The position numbers and the translations under genes were made by a program. This document shows positions 45,830 through 58,954 of a stretch of 64,000 nucleotides of DNA, in pieces (within the stretch, counting starts at the first letter, position 1; each line of letters begins with the position of its first letter). The DNA is taken from NCBI RefSeq assembly GCF_001625305.1, contig NW_017802691.1:639018-703017 (forward strand). Reading direction: 5' to 3'. The notes beneath the pieces are model-generated. The model did not search any database. It saw nothing but the letters and a program-made list of their open reading frames with translations, and had not been told where the DNA came from. The DNA is from Branchiostoma belcheri. Lineage: Eukaryota; Chordata; Leptocardii; Amphioxiformes; Branchiostomatidae.

Positions 45830-46830
45830 TGAGAATCCACGTCCTTACAAGTGCAAAGCACCTTTAAGGTGATTATGTTACACAGCTAGCAGAAAAGTTA
45901 AGCAAAATAAATGGGGACTCCTTCCTTCTTCAATATGGTAAAAGCTTCCAGATTACTTTGTAAAGACATAGGTCCCCCTACTGCCCAGTTCCCCGTATAA
46001 GCTTACAACTGCAAGACACCTGGGAGGGGATTATATTACAGAAGTTAAGCAAAATAAATGAGAACAACTTTCTTCTTCAATAGAAGCAGAACTTTCTATA
46101 CTTGTTGACAAATCATACAGAAGTTGGAAAAGGCACAGAGGTCTCCCATCTAGTGACCGTGACTAGGTATCATCTTACAAGTACAACACACCTGCCAGGG
46201 ATCATATTACAAAAGTTAAGAAAAAAAATGAGGCTCCTTGTTCTCCACATACACAACCCCTATCGTCCAATTCAGGAAGATTACAATTGTACATTCCCAC
46301 AAGATTATCACGGTACTAAAGCAAAGTAACTGACGAGCGTTTATTCAACAGTTTTAAACTTGTCAAACTAGCAATTCGTGACAAAATCGGTTGAGGTACA
46401 GATCTTCAATTGCCAAATACTAGACTGAAGAAGTACAACACTTTAATTTCAAGATCATCACTTGTTTTCTCAACAGTTTGAAGTTGGCAAATATGACTGA
46501 AATCGATAAGGCACAGTTCAACCCATACTGCAAAATACAGAAGAAGAACGGTTTCTCAAGATCATCATGTAACACAGCTGGCCTCAAGTCACTTGTTTCT
46601 TCAACAGTTTGAAGATTACCAATTAATGTCAGATTTGTCAACTATTATGGCAAAGACACAGGTTCCCCATACTGCCCAATTTTAGAAGATTAGTACGAGA
46701 CCTTACGATAATCACCTGCACAGTTGCAGCGCTTTCTTCTGCAATGGGCCAGAATTTTCCATACTAGTTGGCAAACCTGACAGAAGTAAAGACACAGGTT
46801 CCCTACAGCCCAGATGTAATACCCTTATCT
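45830..46830 (+). repeat. degenerate tandem repeat, units near 170-200 bp
   Basis: Recurring blocks include AAGTTAAGCAAAATAAATG, CTTCTTCAATAG, CATACTGCCCA and ACAGTTTGAAG. Five or so diverged units can be traced; no coding frame. Confidence 0.6.
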
Positions 46831-47304
46831 GTCACTGTCAGGTTCCGTAGCTGCAGGTGTTATAGGTCAGCATCACGGGAACTTAACGGACGATCCACAG
46901 ACCATATCGTTACACAAAATCTGCATGGATTGATTTCGCTAAGGTGAAGGTTAGCAGTGTTTAAAAGTGGTTTCGTTTCGATGTTTTTTTTTTGTCATGG
47001 TTTGAGTGATGTAGCTGTTTAAAAATATAAGTGAGCATGTTTTGTGTATCATCTGGCAAATGCAATTCGTTTGAATGCTGGAAAGGAAAATTTATACAAA
47101 ATGTTAACAGAAAAAATACCACAAAGCAAATATTGCGTTTGCTGTGTGTGCATGGATTTCTTTATTGGGATTGCGATGCATGTCTGTCACATTGAACAAA
47201 AGTTGAAAGAAAATAATTGCCCATTTAAAAATTACTTGTGACTTTTGAGCCACCAAGTCAGTTGATGCAAACATTCAACAACACACCTCTCTCGTGCCCA
47301 AAAA

Positions 47305-47755
47305 AAGGCTTGACCTTACGGCAACTTTATGATTTAACCACCAGGAGTTACAGCACCAGACGTTAAATCTATGCCTTGTGTCATATTTTACATTCCTTGC
47401 ACAGAACAGCAGTGTCATGCAATTTGTGCAAGGTTGTATAAAAAGTAGCGAAAAGCAAGCAAATACCGTGTTTCCAAAACTCTGCGAGTAAAATAATACT
47501 CTAATAAAAAAGACGTATTTCTGTCACATTAATCAAATCTTGAACAACAGTTTTTGCTCATCAAAGCTGACTTGTGACTTTGAGCTGCTAAGTTCCTGCT
47601 CTAATAGTCAGTAGATGCAAACATATAGATGCGAAAAAGGCTTGACCCGACGGCAACTTTATGATTTAACCACCAGGAGTTACAGCATCCAGACGGCAAA
47701 TCTATGCCTTGTGTCATATTTTACATTCCGAGCAGCGAACAGCAGTGTCAGGCGT
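47305..47755 (+). repeat. tandem duplication, about 327-bp spacing
   Basis: Blocks at about 47305-47420 and 47632-47752 share GGCAACTTTATGATTTAACC, ACCAGGAGTTACAGCA and GCCTTGTGTCATATTTTACA with few differences. Confidence 0.85.
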
Positions 47756-49696
47756 GACCGTAAACATGACATTGACAGATCAGCGGGTTGTTTTAAGTCA
47801 AACAGACTAAAAGGCTGTCAGGCGAGGGTCGCCGAGAGTCAGCGGGTTCTGATGGGAGACTGATGCCGACTGCTGTTCGGCAGGCGAGTCTGGTGCAGAA
47901 TTAATGTTAACGGGACTGTATGGAATCAGTAAGTGGTGGTTAGAATTTTTCCACCGTAGATTGCTGACAACACTGGAACTGAACAGTCAGAAATTTAGTT
48001 AACTCCAATTCTTGTGTTAGAAATGCAACTTTGGATTTTTTTGCAACACAAAGGAACTTCAATGCAAAATAAATCCTCTTTAAAATGACAGGGAAACATC
48101 CTTCTTTTCATATATTAGTCAAAATGCATCGAATGAATCTCTTGATATTTAAACGCAAGAATTGCAAATATATCCTCAATTCCCATGTCAACAACAGGCA
48201 CATTCCAAAGAGACTAACCTTCACCTAATAAACTGAGTCCCTAACAAGAGCAATAACAGGCTGATACAAACATACTGCTGTGTTAGCTATGCAGGTCCCT
48301 TGGCTGTTAAGCTACAATTTATGAAGAACATCTCGGCAGGAAACAAGTCAGAACCTGACATATTGAGCAGTACAAAGGGGAGTGATGGGACGACCTTCAA
48401 TGACCTTGAAAATGTCAAGACGTACCACCTACACAAAGGTCTGGACGCAAAGGCCCAGCTCGCTTCTTCAGGTAACCTGATACGGCCCTGAAGTCTCCCT
48501 AGGGGAAAATCAAGGTGTTGGAAAGAAAGTATAGTTTTATAAGTGACTTAAAGTTAAACTATGAATAAAACATAGAAATGGGCCTAGGGCTGATAGGCCA
48601 CACTAACTACTATCATCTTTTTGGATGGAGAGATGCCTTCCTGCATGTAACTAGATAAACCATTCACTAAACTGACAGAAAAATTCTGAGGGATCAGAAG
48701 CGTTCAGTGGTTAAACTTTGGTAAATAGAGGATGTTCATGATGGGTGTCATGCAATTCTATTCTAATACTTACTCCTCAATAATGTATGTACAAACATTA
48801 GATAGTTCACAGAATAGACTTTTTTGTGGCTTCAAATAAGAAAAATTCTCAACCTTACCCTTTCCATACCCACACGAGCTTCAATGTCCATCAACACATG
48901 AATTTGATATTCAAAATGAAGAAAACAATCTAATCTTAAACAGCCACATCCAGACACTAACGACAATTCGAGCATCAGATATGCGAGAACTTGACTCGCC
49001 AAAATTGATGTCACTGATCGTAAGTGAAAGGTTGTGGACCGGAGGGACGTAGGAAATATCAGAGAATGTCAGCGGGATCCATTCTTTTGATCTTCCACTG
49101 TAATGAGATACTGCTCTGTGGCCTTTGCAACTGGAAGGGACAATTGTGATTGACAGTTTTTTGGAATAGGCTAACAATGCGGATTGATTAGTCAGTTTGT
49201 AATAAAGAGGAAAGGTGCCGCAGACAGGAAGCCACAGCCGTGGTTGTTGTGACATTAAAGGTGGTGTGACAATAAAAGAACAATTTAGATGGAAATGAAT
49301 GGCATGACATTGTAAAGGTTTGTTAATGGCTACTTGCATACAGATCAACTAACCCTTTATCTGGTAAAATATGTATGGTGTATTTGTAAAGTTTGCTTAC
49401 AACTTTGGCTTGCGATGTTTAAAAAATGGTTAAAAAATTGTTAAACTTTATAGTATACATATTATATTCAATGCTCGCTGAGCCAATATATGTTGATGAT
49501 AGATATTCTTTGCAGAGTAAAAAGCTGTAACATTTGATATGGTTGCAGCATCTAATTATTTTATCCTTATTTGTGAGTTGGTGTACTGAGCTAAAGGTTG
49601 CAGTTGTAAATATGCATTGAATAAAAGGACACCGAATTACTAACCTGTGACTATTTACTACGAACATTTACAACTTTTGCCACAGCTATTACTAGA
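47756..49696. other. non-coding stretch
   Basis: No gene, repeat array or element recognised. Open frames up to 145 codons on the minus strand near 48911-49348 have no familiar motifs. Confidence 0.35.
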
Positions 49697-49716
49697 GATA
49701 TTTACAACGTTTGCGG

Positions 49717-49970
49717 TGGGGTCGTGTGGCGTAGCGGCAGAGTACTCGACTCGGAACCAAAAGGTCCCGAGTTCGAGTCCTGACTTGTCACCGATCTTGT
49801 GCCCCTTGGAAAGGTACTTTGTACGACTTTTCTCACTTAACTCAAGAAAAAAATGAGCATTGCCTTGTCCTGTATTCGTCCTCTGCGTTGGTGGCGGCAT
49901 AAGATAACTTGATATAAATCGAGTGTGCCGTCACCATGTCTAGTCATGAAATGTTGGAATTAAAAAAAAA
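49717..49970 (+). mobile_element. tRNA-derived SINE (family 1)
   Basis: A box TGGCGTAGCGG and B box AGTTCGAGTCC lead the element; the body and A-rich end match the copy at 4288. Imperfect 20-bp flanking repeats (49697-49716 and 49971-49990, GATATTYACAAC...) look like an aged target-site duplication. Confidence 0.86.
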
Positions 49971-49990
49971 GATATTCACAACTTTCGCCG

Positions 49991-51260
49991 CTGCTATGAA
50001 ATTCCTGAAACGTTCTGACCTTCTGTACATAGAGGTGAACCAAGTTGAAGGTTGCGATTGAAATCTGGCAAATGCAGCAGGCGGATGTGTTCTCTTTACT
50101 TGAACACAGTAAGCCAGACATCACGGAGTCTCTACAAGCTATCTGACATCTGCCTTGAACTCATAGAAGCTACGGTTCAAAAGGATGTGTAGGGAAACGT
50201 GTGTGTAGAAATGAGCCATTACGCTACAGGAATATTACAGGATAACATTGGTGAATACACTTTCATTAGCTTGGTAGATCCGAGGAATTCGGCCCAGGAA
50301 TTTCTTCTACCGGATAAAAGGGGAGGCTGTAATGTGATACATGGTAAATGCTCTCAGAAAGTCAAATTGATGGTGTCCTTGGTTGTCCTTTGCAACTGAA
50401 GATGCCAGTCAGTGTTCTCATTCAGTGGATGTGTGACCTCAGGTGGCTTCTGAGTCAAAAACTTGAGGCAACATTCGTCCACACTTCTGGCATTTATGAT
50501 GGTTGTTCTTTCAAAGGGTACCAGTAAACCATTACTACAGTGTACTAGGAACATTTCTTAATCACTGCAAAGATACATAAAGATCTGAAGGAAGTAGCAC
50601 TGCAGCGGCTACATTAATTTTCCACACTTTGCACTTTCTTGAAACGTTGTGACCTCAAGTTGAGGTAATGGAAGTTAAAGGTCGTGATTGATATCTGGCA
50701 TTTCGAAGCCCCGGATGGATGTGTTTCTTTCCTTGAAAGGAGTCAGAAACATCAAGGAGTTCTTGCAAGCTATCATCTTCTTCTGACTGGCTAACATAAG
50801 AGTTGAGTGTGGCAAGAGATGCATTATACAAGAAATGTGCCATTTAAGATCAGTAACAGAAGTATGGCAGGATACATGTCTTGAATAGTTTCATCAGTTT
50901 CGTACAGCCTATAGGATATTGGTCCGTGAATTTTCTTGCAGCAGATGAAAAGGGAGGCTTTACGTGTGATACTCTAGTATGAAAGTCTAGTTGCAGGTTT
51001 CTGATGAAATTTGAAAGGATGTGAATACGATAAACTTTCAGAGCGTGAGGACTTAAATCAGTCATTTCTGTGAAAAAAAAGATGGAAGATGGTCCTGCTA
51101 TATGGAAAATAAGAGAAGGGCAGTTTCGTACATCCTAGGATATTGGTCCGTGAAGTTTCTTGCAGCAGATGAAAAGGGAAGCTTTACGTGTGATATTTCA
51201 AGAAAGTCCAGTTGCAGATGGAATTTGAAAGTACGTAAATACTATCAAGTTTCAGAAAGT
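49991..51260 (+). repeat. diverged tandem duplication of about 640 bp plus a third partial copy
   Basis: The segment from about 49995 to 50360 matches 50635-51020 (GAAACGTTSTGACC, ATCTGGCA, GAGTY..CAAGCTATC, CAGATGAAAAGGGAGGC or CGGATAAAAGGGGAGGC). A third copy at about 51115-51240 repeats AGGATATTGGTCCGTGAA and TCTTGCAGCAGATGAAAAGG. Confidence 0.7.
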
Positions 51261-51840
51261 GGGAGGAGTTAAATCAGACATTTCTGTGAGAGAGAATTTC
51301 AAAGATGAAAGGCTAGCTGGTCAGTCCTGGCTGCATATATCTGTTTATACAGTCAAATAAATCAAATCAAAGATTGTTATGATATATGGAAGAGAAGAAG
51401 GGGGGCACGTGAGGAAACCATTTGGGAAAGGAGCCAATAGCATGGCTCATTGGTTCAGGGACAAGCTAGATGGATGGTTATAACGTAGGGATTCAACGTA
51501 AGAGTCAAACTGGCGATATTTGGGCGCTTCTAATCTGTATCAGTCAGTGAAATATGTACCTAAATATAGAAATAATGAAACTTATAGAATATTACACATC
51601 AAGATGTAGAATGTAGATAATTTGTGGAGGAGTGTCTCATAAATAGTGTGATCATGGTAAGATGGCAAACTGGGGGCATTCGTAGGACAGTCTTGGATAT
51701 TCCTCACAACATTCAGCAGCCTTGGTACAGAAGTGCTCTCATAGACCCTTCTTGATTGGTCATGTCAGCCTGATTGAAAATATTACTTAAGAATTAAAGT
51801 AAAATGTCCTTAGAAGACAGCACATGTCAGGGTTGCATAT

Positions 51841-51895
51841 ACTATACTATACTATACTATACTATACTATACTATACTATACTATACTATACTAT
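51841..51895 (+). repeat. (ACTAT)11 microsatellite
   Basis: Eleven perfect copies of the pentanucleotide. Confidence 0.98.
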
Positions 51896-53064
51896 ATGTT
51901 AGAACAACTGATATTTAAAAAAATTGCAAGTTTATTACTGCACTATTGCTGAATGATAAAATTCGTCAAATACCATGCAAAAAGATTCAGCCAAATGGCT
52001 CTTGTTTTCAAGCTGTTTGCCAATAATGATTCAAGACTCTCTGTAGCCCAAAGTTACCAAGCTTTGGAATAAAATTCCATACAAAATGATTGAACTTAAA
52101 GATTTAAAAGTTAGCAAAGCTAGCCTTCTTGGCTTATGTAATGTCTCCTCTGTTAAAGATAAAGCAAGTCGTTTGTCTGAGCCATACAGAGATAGAGAAC
52201 TCATGGGAGTTTTATACCACGGTAGTTTGCTTTTATGATTTTTTTATGTTGACCACAGCTGGAAAGACCAAGCTTTATGTGAAGATTGGGTCCTTTAAAA
52301 GTAAAACTGGAGAGTTCAAGAAATGAATTCTGAGAGAAAGTTGGGGATAGTTAGCTCATTATGACATTAAGTTTGTCCTACTTTTCTCTTATTATCGTCA
52401 TATCGGAATGACAGCACATACGTCTTAGAAGGTAATTAAAATAAATAATTTTTATCTATTAGACTATTGAGGTTGGTTCAAGCTAGCTAATACGCTACAT
52501 GCATTCTAAGGTAAGGTTCTAAATAGGAGCCATAATCACGCCTGTACATTTATGAACATATTGTTGTTGAAAAGAAAAAAAAATACTATTAACTAGAATA
52601 ACAGTCTACATTGAAGAATGCAATTTATAAACAACAGAAAGCACAAATATCACCTGAAAATGCCTTAGTCTGTATTAGTTTAAAAGAACACAACTGAGCC
52701 AGAATACCATCAGACAAGCCGTATATATTTAAGGAAAAAAATACTTATCACAGACTTAAAAAACCCATGCACTGTATCTTATGAGCCCCATGCAAACTCA
52801 GCAACAAGTTCCTCAAGATTCCCGCTCGGATACGACGGCTCAAGGCTCGCAGCTCATCAAGCCTTAATAACCGCGATATCGGAAATATAGTTAGAAACAG
52901 TCAATAAACACAAAAGAGAGGAATCATTCTGAAAGCCAATAGCCCTTCTAAAGGGGTTTAAGTAGACTCGTGGCACTGGACCTTTCTCCGGATGTCGATA
53001 CCACTTCAGGAGATGGATGGCAAAAGCCCGCTTTTAAGCCATGGATTTCGGACTTTTATAGGGG
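51896..53064. other. non-coding stretch
   Basis: Nothing recognised. Confidence 0.35.
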
Positions 53065-53780
53065 TGTATGAGTTTGAAAGGCTGTATTACTTTGGAGCAG
53101 ATATGCTTTAATGTTATGTCAATATGGTGGTTTAGCTGGGTCACTCAATTGCAGGGGAGAATTTTAAAAATGTGGGATGAAAGAATGCAGTCACTGTATA
53201 CTGTATTAAAAACTGAAATTCACATTATGAGATTATATCTTTTAAAAGTTTGAAAGGCAGTATTACTTTGGAGCAGATATGCTTTAATGTTATGTCAATA
53301 TGGTGGTTTAGCTGGGTCACTCAATTGCAGGGGAGAATTTTAAAAATGTGGGATGAAAGAATGCAGTCACTGTATTGAAAAACTGAAATTCACATTATGA
53401 GATTATATCTTTTAAAAGTTTGAAAGGCAGTATTACTTTGGAGCAGATATGCTTTAATGTTATGTCAATATGGCGGTTTAGGTGGGTCACTCAACTCTAG
53501 GGAGGCCAAAAATGTAGGATAAAAAAATGCAGCTTTCACACTGCTTGGAAAAAACTTTCTAATGCATTTTAATTCACATTATGGGATTATATTATGTTTT
53601 TATAGGAGTGTATACGTTTGAGAGAGGCAGGATACGTTTGAAAGCCAGTATTACTTTTGAGCAGATATGCTTTAATGTTATGTCAATATGGTGGTTTAGG
53701 CGGGTCATTCAATTTCTGGGGAGAATTTTAAAATGTGGGATGAAACCAGATGCAGCCACTACAAGTTATACCTTTTTAAA
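53065..53780 (+). repeat. four tandem units of about 175-215 bp
   Basis: Units start near 53072, 53249, 53419 and 53638 and share GAGCAGATATGCTTTAATGT, TATGTCAATATGGTGGTTTA and AATGTGGGATGAAA. The first two are almost identical. Confidence 0.88.
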
Positions 53781-54044
53781 AAAAACTTTAATTAATTACA
53801 TAGTATGATCTCAAAATATTAACAGTTTGTACAATTTACGGTGTTGTCTTATGGTTCCAAAGAGTCAGGAACCCTTTCGAAAGGAATTGGAAGCGGTGGA
53901 TTGCCCATTCCTTGACAAAGACTGGAGTTGTACAGTCGACAATTCTGGTGAGTCAAATTTTTTTTGTTGTCTTCGAAATCACAGATCAATCTTGATTATT
54001 ATGTCTTCTACCAACACAGACGAATTTTCAAGATAACCCTATCG

Positions 54045-54125
54045 AGTAGTACGTATGTTGGGATTTGAACTCAAGACTTCTTGGTCCAGAGGCAGGGTCA
54101 CAAGTTATCAGCAATGGACTATGCA
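54045..54125 (-). repeat. possible tRNA-like SINE relic
   Basis: On the minus strand GAGTTCAAATCC matches a B box, but the A box region is poor and no body or duplication can be defined. Confidence 0.25.
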
Positions 54126-54404
54126 CACTATCATACTCCTCTGTGTGGATTTTGCTGATAAATCATGCAGAAAGCGTATATTTTATATGGCAGGGTACTT
54201 ACTCATATTGACCATCGTTTACTGTCATTTTTCACGTCCCAAAAATGGAGTTTTCCACCACACCATTATTGGTTTGCAATATGAGATTTCGACTTAGCCC
54301 TCCATGTATGCTTCTTCTTCGATCCACATTTGATTCAATTTAGATAGACCAAAGGTAAGTGTACATAGTACAATAGTTAATGACCTTGCCTCAGTATGTG
54401 TATA

Positions 54405-54950
54405 TAGGTAAGAATAGATATTGACTACAACATATAGCTATGCTGTGAAGGCCCATAAATTTGGTCTCTTCGCTCCATTTCAGTAGATATATACATGGAC
54501 ATTATTCTTTATCTGAAACATTTGTCAAGCAATATATCTTATTATACAAAAAGCCAAATATATTGCTTTCCCAAATAAAACAAAATTACATCTTCTGAGA
54601 ATAAGATTTGCAGACCACAACATACAACTACACCTAGGAAGGCTCATAACTTCTCTTTCTCACTCCAGAAGTATTAAAAAACAGACCTGATAATGTTATA
54701 TAGCTTCTAAGTCCCAAATAAAACAAAATTATCTTCTGAGAATAGATATTGCAGACCACAACATACAGCTACACTAGAAAGGCCCATAACTTCTCTCTCA
54801 CTCCAGAATTATAGAAAAACCCAAAGCAGATGATTTTGTTTTATTTGGGACCTAGAAGCAATATAAAACATTATCTTCTGAGAATAGATATTGCAGACCA
54901 CAACATACAGCTACACTAGAAAGGCCCATAACTTCTGCTTCTCACTGGCG
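54405..54950 (+). repeat. local repeat, four units
   Basis: Units near 54405, 54590, 54730 and 54875 share GAATAGATATTGCAGACCAC, AACATACAGCTACACTAGAA and AGGCCCATAACTTCT. Between the last units GTCCCAAATAAAACAAAAT (54710) recurs in complement at about 54825. Confidence 0.75.
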
Positions 54951-55130
54951 AAGTCCATAACATTTGTCGATATTGTCTGTATGATGGATAACACACCAGG
55001 GACAGGCTGGAGGCTGCCTGTTTAGCCATATTGGATGATGTGCTGGCTTTGATGGATTGAGATGTAATACACCAGAGTTTGGAGAGAATACAGAACAGTT
55101 TTTTTCCTCTAGAATTATGTAGTTGTTTTG

Positions 55131-55350
55131 TCGATGAAGGTTAGACATCCAGTTGCTTCAGTAACTGTTTTTGGCGTATGTTGTTGTCGTTTAACTCACA
55201 ATAGATTCATAACCCTTTTAAGCTTAAGGGACATTATGAAATCGTTGAAGGTAAACCACACATTGAGCAAATTGAAAGGAACTCCTTGTATTTTTCCTCG
55301 AAAATAATATCCAAAGTCATATCTATTTGCTTGAGTAACTGTTTTTTGCA
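55131..55350. mobile_element. rearranged Penelope-like terminal fragments
   Basis: TCGATGAAGGTTAGACATCC joins directly to AGTTGCTTCAGTAACTG and TTTTTGGCGTATG (55131-55180); a second piece TTGCTTGAGTAACTG is at about 55327-55341. These are parts of the terminal sequence seen at 2569-2830, in altered order. Confidence 0.5.
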
Positions 55351-56189
55351 CACATCGAGTAATTTTGAAGGAACTAATTGTATTTATTGATAAGAAGTAT
55401 AAAAAAGGAGAAAAATAGTAATTAAATGCACACTGTAATACCGATGGAGTTTGGGTAGAATACCCTCGAGAATCTGTTGTTTATGTGCGAGTATGAAATG
55501 ATTATAGGAGAACCACACATGTCCCCAATTAAGTCTTTTATCAATGATAAATAATATCAATAAGGAAACTAAAGAAATAACTAATGCAAATTCAGCTTGA
55601 AATATGTTCAGGCAATGGGTATTTCTGCACTTGTTCTGGTCAGTATTCTTTAGCTGTTTAGCCATATTGGATATATCCCATGTGATAAATTGACATGTAA
55701 TACTGATGGAGGTTGGGGACATCATTGGCTATGGCTAAACAGTCCTGTAGGAAATAGCACCCCTTGCAGGTAGCCTGGTACTGCAGTTTGCTACACCCAG
55801 CATACATTTAGCGCAATATTCAGTAATGCATGTGAATGCATGTGAATGAGAGCAGACCCCCTAATGTAATTCTCACAAGACAACGTTGAAGACTCGGTTG
55901 TGTAAAAAGAGTCCCTATAATCAGTGTCTTACCAACCTGATGAAACCATTCACAAAATGAAAACACCTTTGAAGGCTATGCTAATTCATTTCCTTGGTTT
56001 TCGAACATTTTATTCTGAAAAGATCAATTAGATTTTGTTACATGAACTAGATATCAAGAACTGATTGCAAACATTTTACATTTTATTTTCCCTGAGTATT
56101 TTAGTGTCTCGGTACTGTCTACTTTAGTTTATTTTTATGCGGGAGTTGAATTCATTATGTTTTTCCATTGAAATTTTATCCTTTTAAAG

Positions 56190-57844
56190 AGGAAAGCTCT
56201 ACACACTGCTCCACACCGCCCCAAGTTCTGGGGGAGGTATGTAGACGACACCGGCGTTGTGAACAGACAGGAACATGAACAGGAACTCTTCGATCACATC
56301 AACACACAGCATGACAGTATCAAGTTCACTATCGAGAGGGAACAAGACAACCGTCTCCCCATGCTGGATGTCATGATGGTCAGGAATCCAGACAACACCA
56401 TTACTACAGATGTGTTCAGAAAAGAAACCCACACCGACCACTATTTACAGTGGTCCTCAAACCACCCGGTGCAACAGAAGCTTGGGATAGTTAGGACTCT
56501 TATGCACAGAGCCAACACCCTTATTGAAGATCCCGCGTTGAGAGAGGCTGAAAAGGAAAAAGTCAGAGTAGCCCTCAGACACTGTGGATACCCAGAATGG
56601 GCCCTGAGGGAGGGGGAAAACAACTCCAGAAAGGACAAAAGTAGCAAGGAACAGAGTAAGACTGGAGAACAAGAACAACTCCCAGCGAGTTACGTGGTTC
56701 TACCCTACATACATGGAGTTACAGAGAGGTTGAAACGTGTATATGCAAAACACAATGTGAGCCTGTACTCCAAACCGGGCTTCACCTTACGTAATGCCCT
56801 TGTGAGACCCAAGGACCCTCTAGCACCTGGTGAGAAGTGCGGTGTGATCTACAAGATCAAGTGTGAAGAGTGCGGGGAGGTTTACGTTGGTGAAACTGAG
56901 CGGTCACTGGGGGAAAGGACTTCTGAACACCAAAAGTCATTACACCAGAAAGACTGCAAATCTGCGTTAAGTCAACACCAACTCCAGGCTGGTCACAACA
57001 TCACTACCAGGCCCATCTCTGACATTATTGAAATCATAGATCAAGAGTCTCGTAACCCACATAGGAAGATTAAGGAAGCGGTGCACATANNNNNNNNNNN
57101 NNNNNNNNNCCCTGAAGGAGGGGGAAAACAACTCCAGAAAGGACAAAAGTAGCAAGGAACAGAGTAAGACTGGAAAACAAGAACAACTCCCAGCGAGTTA
57201 CGTGGTTCTACCCTACATACATGGAGTTACAGAGAGGTTGAAGCGTGTATATGCAAAACACAATGTGAGCCTGTACTCCAAACCGGGCTTCACCTTACGT
57301 AATGCCCTTGTGAGACCCAAGGACCCTCTAGCACCTGGTGAGAAGTGCGGTGTGATCTACAAGATCAAGTGTGAAGAGTGCGGGGAGGTTTACGTTGGTG
57401 AAACTGAGCGGTCACTTGGGGAAAGGACTTCTGAACACCAAAAGTCATTACACCAGAAAGACTGCAAATCTGCATTAAGTCAACACCAACTCCAGGCTGG
57501 TCACAACATCACTACCAGGCCCATCTCTGACATTATTGAAATCATAGATCAAGAGTCTCGTAACCCACATAGGAAGATTAAGGAAGCGGTGCACATACAG
57601 TTGGAAGGTGCCAAGCTAAACCGGACAGAAGGTTGGGACCTCCCCAAGACTTACTTACCCTTACTTCGGAGGGAGGCGACGGGGGGTGGGACCCGACAGA
57701 CCGATGCAAGTCTCGGGCCTAGTCTCGCGCTCTCGCGAGATTAGGCCACTCCGTGAACAAGATGGACTGATAGCCATCGAAAATTTGGAGGTTAGTATCC
57801 TTATCCTTCCAAAGTTGTCACTGATGAAAGAATTCACTAGGAAC
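56190..57844 (+). mobile_element. Penelope-like retroelement, 5'-truncated, with GIY-YIG endonuclease
   Basis: The coding part enters inside the reverse transcriptase just before the catalytic KFWGRYVDDTG and continues into a C-terminal GIY-YIG nuclease domain (GVIYKIKCEECGEVYVGE, then ERTSEHQ). This RT + GIY-YIG order defines Penelope-like elements. A 13-bp direct repeat TATCCTTTTAAAG at 56177-56189 and 57845-57857 brackets it as a target-site duplication. The segment 56604-57089 recurs after a 20-N gap as 57110-57600, almost identical, which is more likely an assembly duplication than real structure. Near the 3' end, GTCACTGATGAAAG (about 57822) recalls the hammerhead-like start at 2727. 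It looks immobile. Confidence 0.88.
57090..57109. other. assembly gap (20 N)
   Basis: It separates two near-identical copies of the same Penelope-like coding segment. Confidence 0.95.
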
Positions 57845-57857
57845 TATCCTTTTAAAG

Positions 57858-58954
57858 TCTGAAAAAAAAATTAAATTTTTCTGGCCCCAAGGCAGGAATT
57901 CCAAGTACCTGTCTTCCCTGTAGTGTTTTCATCATTCCATATTTAGTTCACACATGTGAGATCACAGTCGGTCCCTCAGGCGCCCTTCAAGTACAGACAA
58001 CATGATGTCCCCTCCATCAGTCCCCATTTTCCCATAATCCCTTCGGTGTCTGTACCACCTGAGCCTTCTAATGTCAAGGTCAAGTGTAGTTGACCTTGAA
58101 GTTCCCCCAAGGACAATGTCATTTCCCTTCTGAAAGGTCCATTAGTATAGGTTCAGCCTTACCTGATGTGATTCTAATGTTATGTACTTTAGACTCTGGC
58201 TTGCTGTAGTAGCCATTTTGCACCATATATTGGGGTTAGGCAGCAGGAGTAGAATGTTTATTGGAGTTCAACGTCTTCTTTAGCTGTTTACCTATGCATG
58301 TAACTAGGAAAAATATAAAAGAATGAAGAAACAAAAACGAAGAGTCTATTATTTAACATACCATGCCGTGTATGTTTAGTCATTTGCTCAACCTTCATGA
58401 TCACTTACCTGGAGGTTTGAAGGCAACTTTTTTTAGCCATTATTTTCATTCGCACACTCGCATCACTTTTGTTGGGTTCCCAGAGGATGTCGTCCACATA
58501 ATAAGATCAACATGGCCTATAGAAGAATGCAGGGCTCTCCCCAAGCAATGAAGTAAGGGTGCTCCCCCTCTCACCATTTTCCTAGCACCCCTCCCCAAAA
58601 GTTGAAATTTAGGGTTTTCCCTTTAATAGCATTTTCATGCAAATTCGCTGATTTTTCCCTAGAAAAGACCGTGGAGAGACCCCTGGAATGCTATATGAAC
58701 CTCGAGGCAATATTTGCCATTTTGTTCTTACGCTTACACTAGATCTGAGGCTCCCAGAGGATGTCATCCAAATAATCAACTCAACATGGCCTAAAGAATA
58801 GAATGATGTATGTACCTCATCAGACGACTACACAGTCAGTATTGGCTGTACGTAAATCCTATTATACAGACAATTCCGCACTGAGACGCCGCGTCTCTGT
58901 TTACCTCCCAGCAGCACAAATCATCCTCCAAACTCACCAGTCAGCAAATCCCCG
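57858..58954. repeat. non-coding stretch with a split duplication
   Basis: Blocks at 58468-58530 and 58748-58805 share CCCAGAGGATGTC, TCAACATGGCCTA and AGAAT. The roughly 220 bp between them includes a CCCC-rich segment (GGGCTCTCCCC ... AGAGACCCCTGGA, about 58530-58685) that may be an insertion. No gene. Confidence 0.45.

Noticed and set aside
48911-49348. 145-codon minus-strand open frame
   Set aside because: No family resemblance and low-complexity composition; unsupported as a gene.
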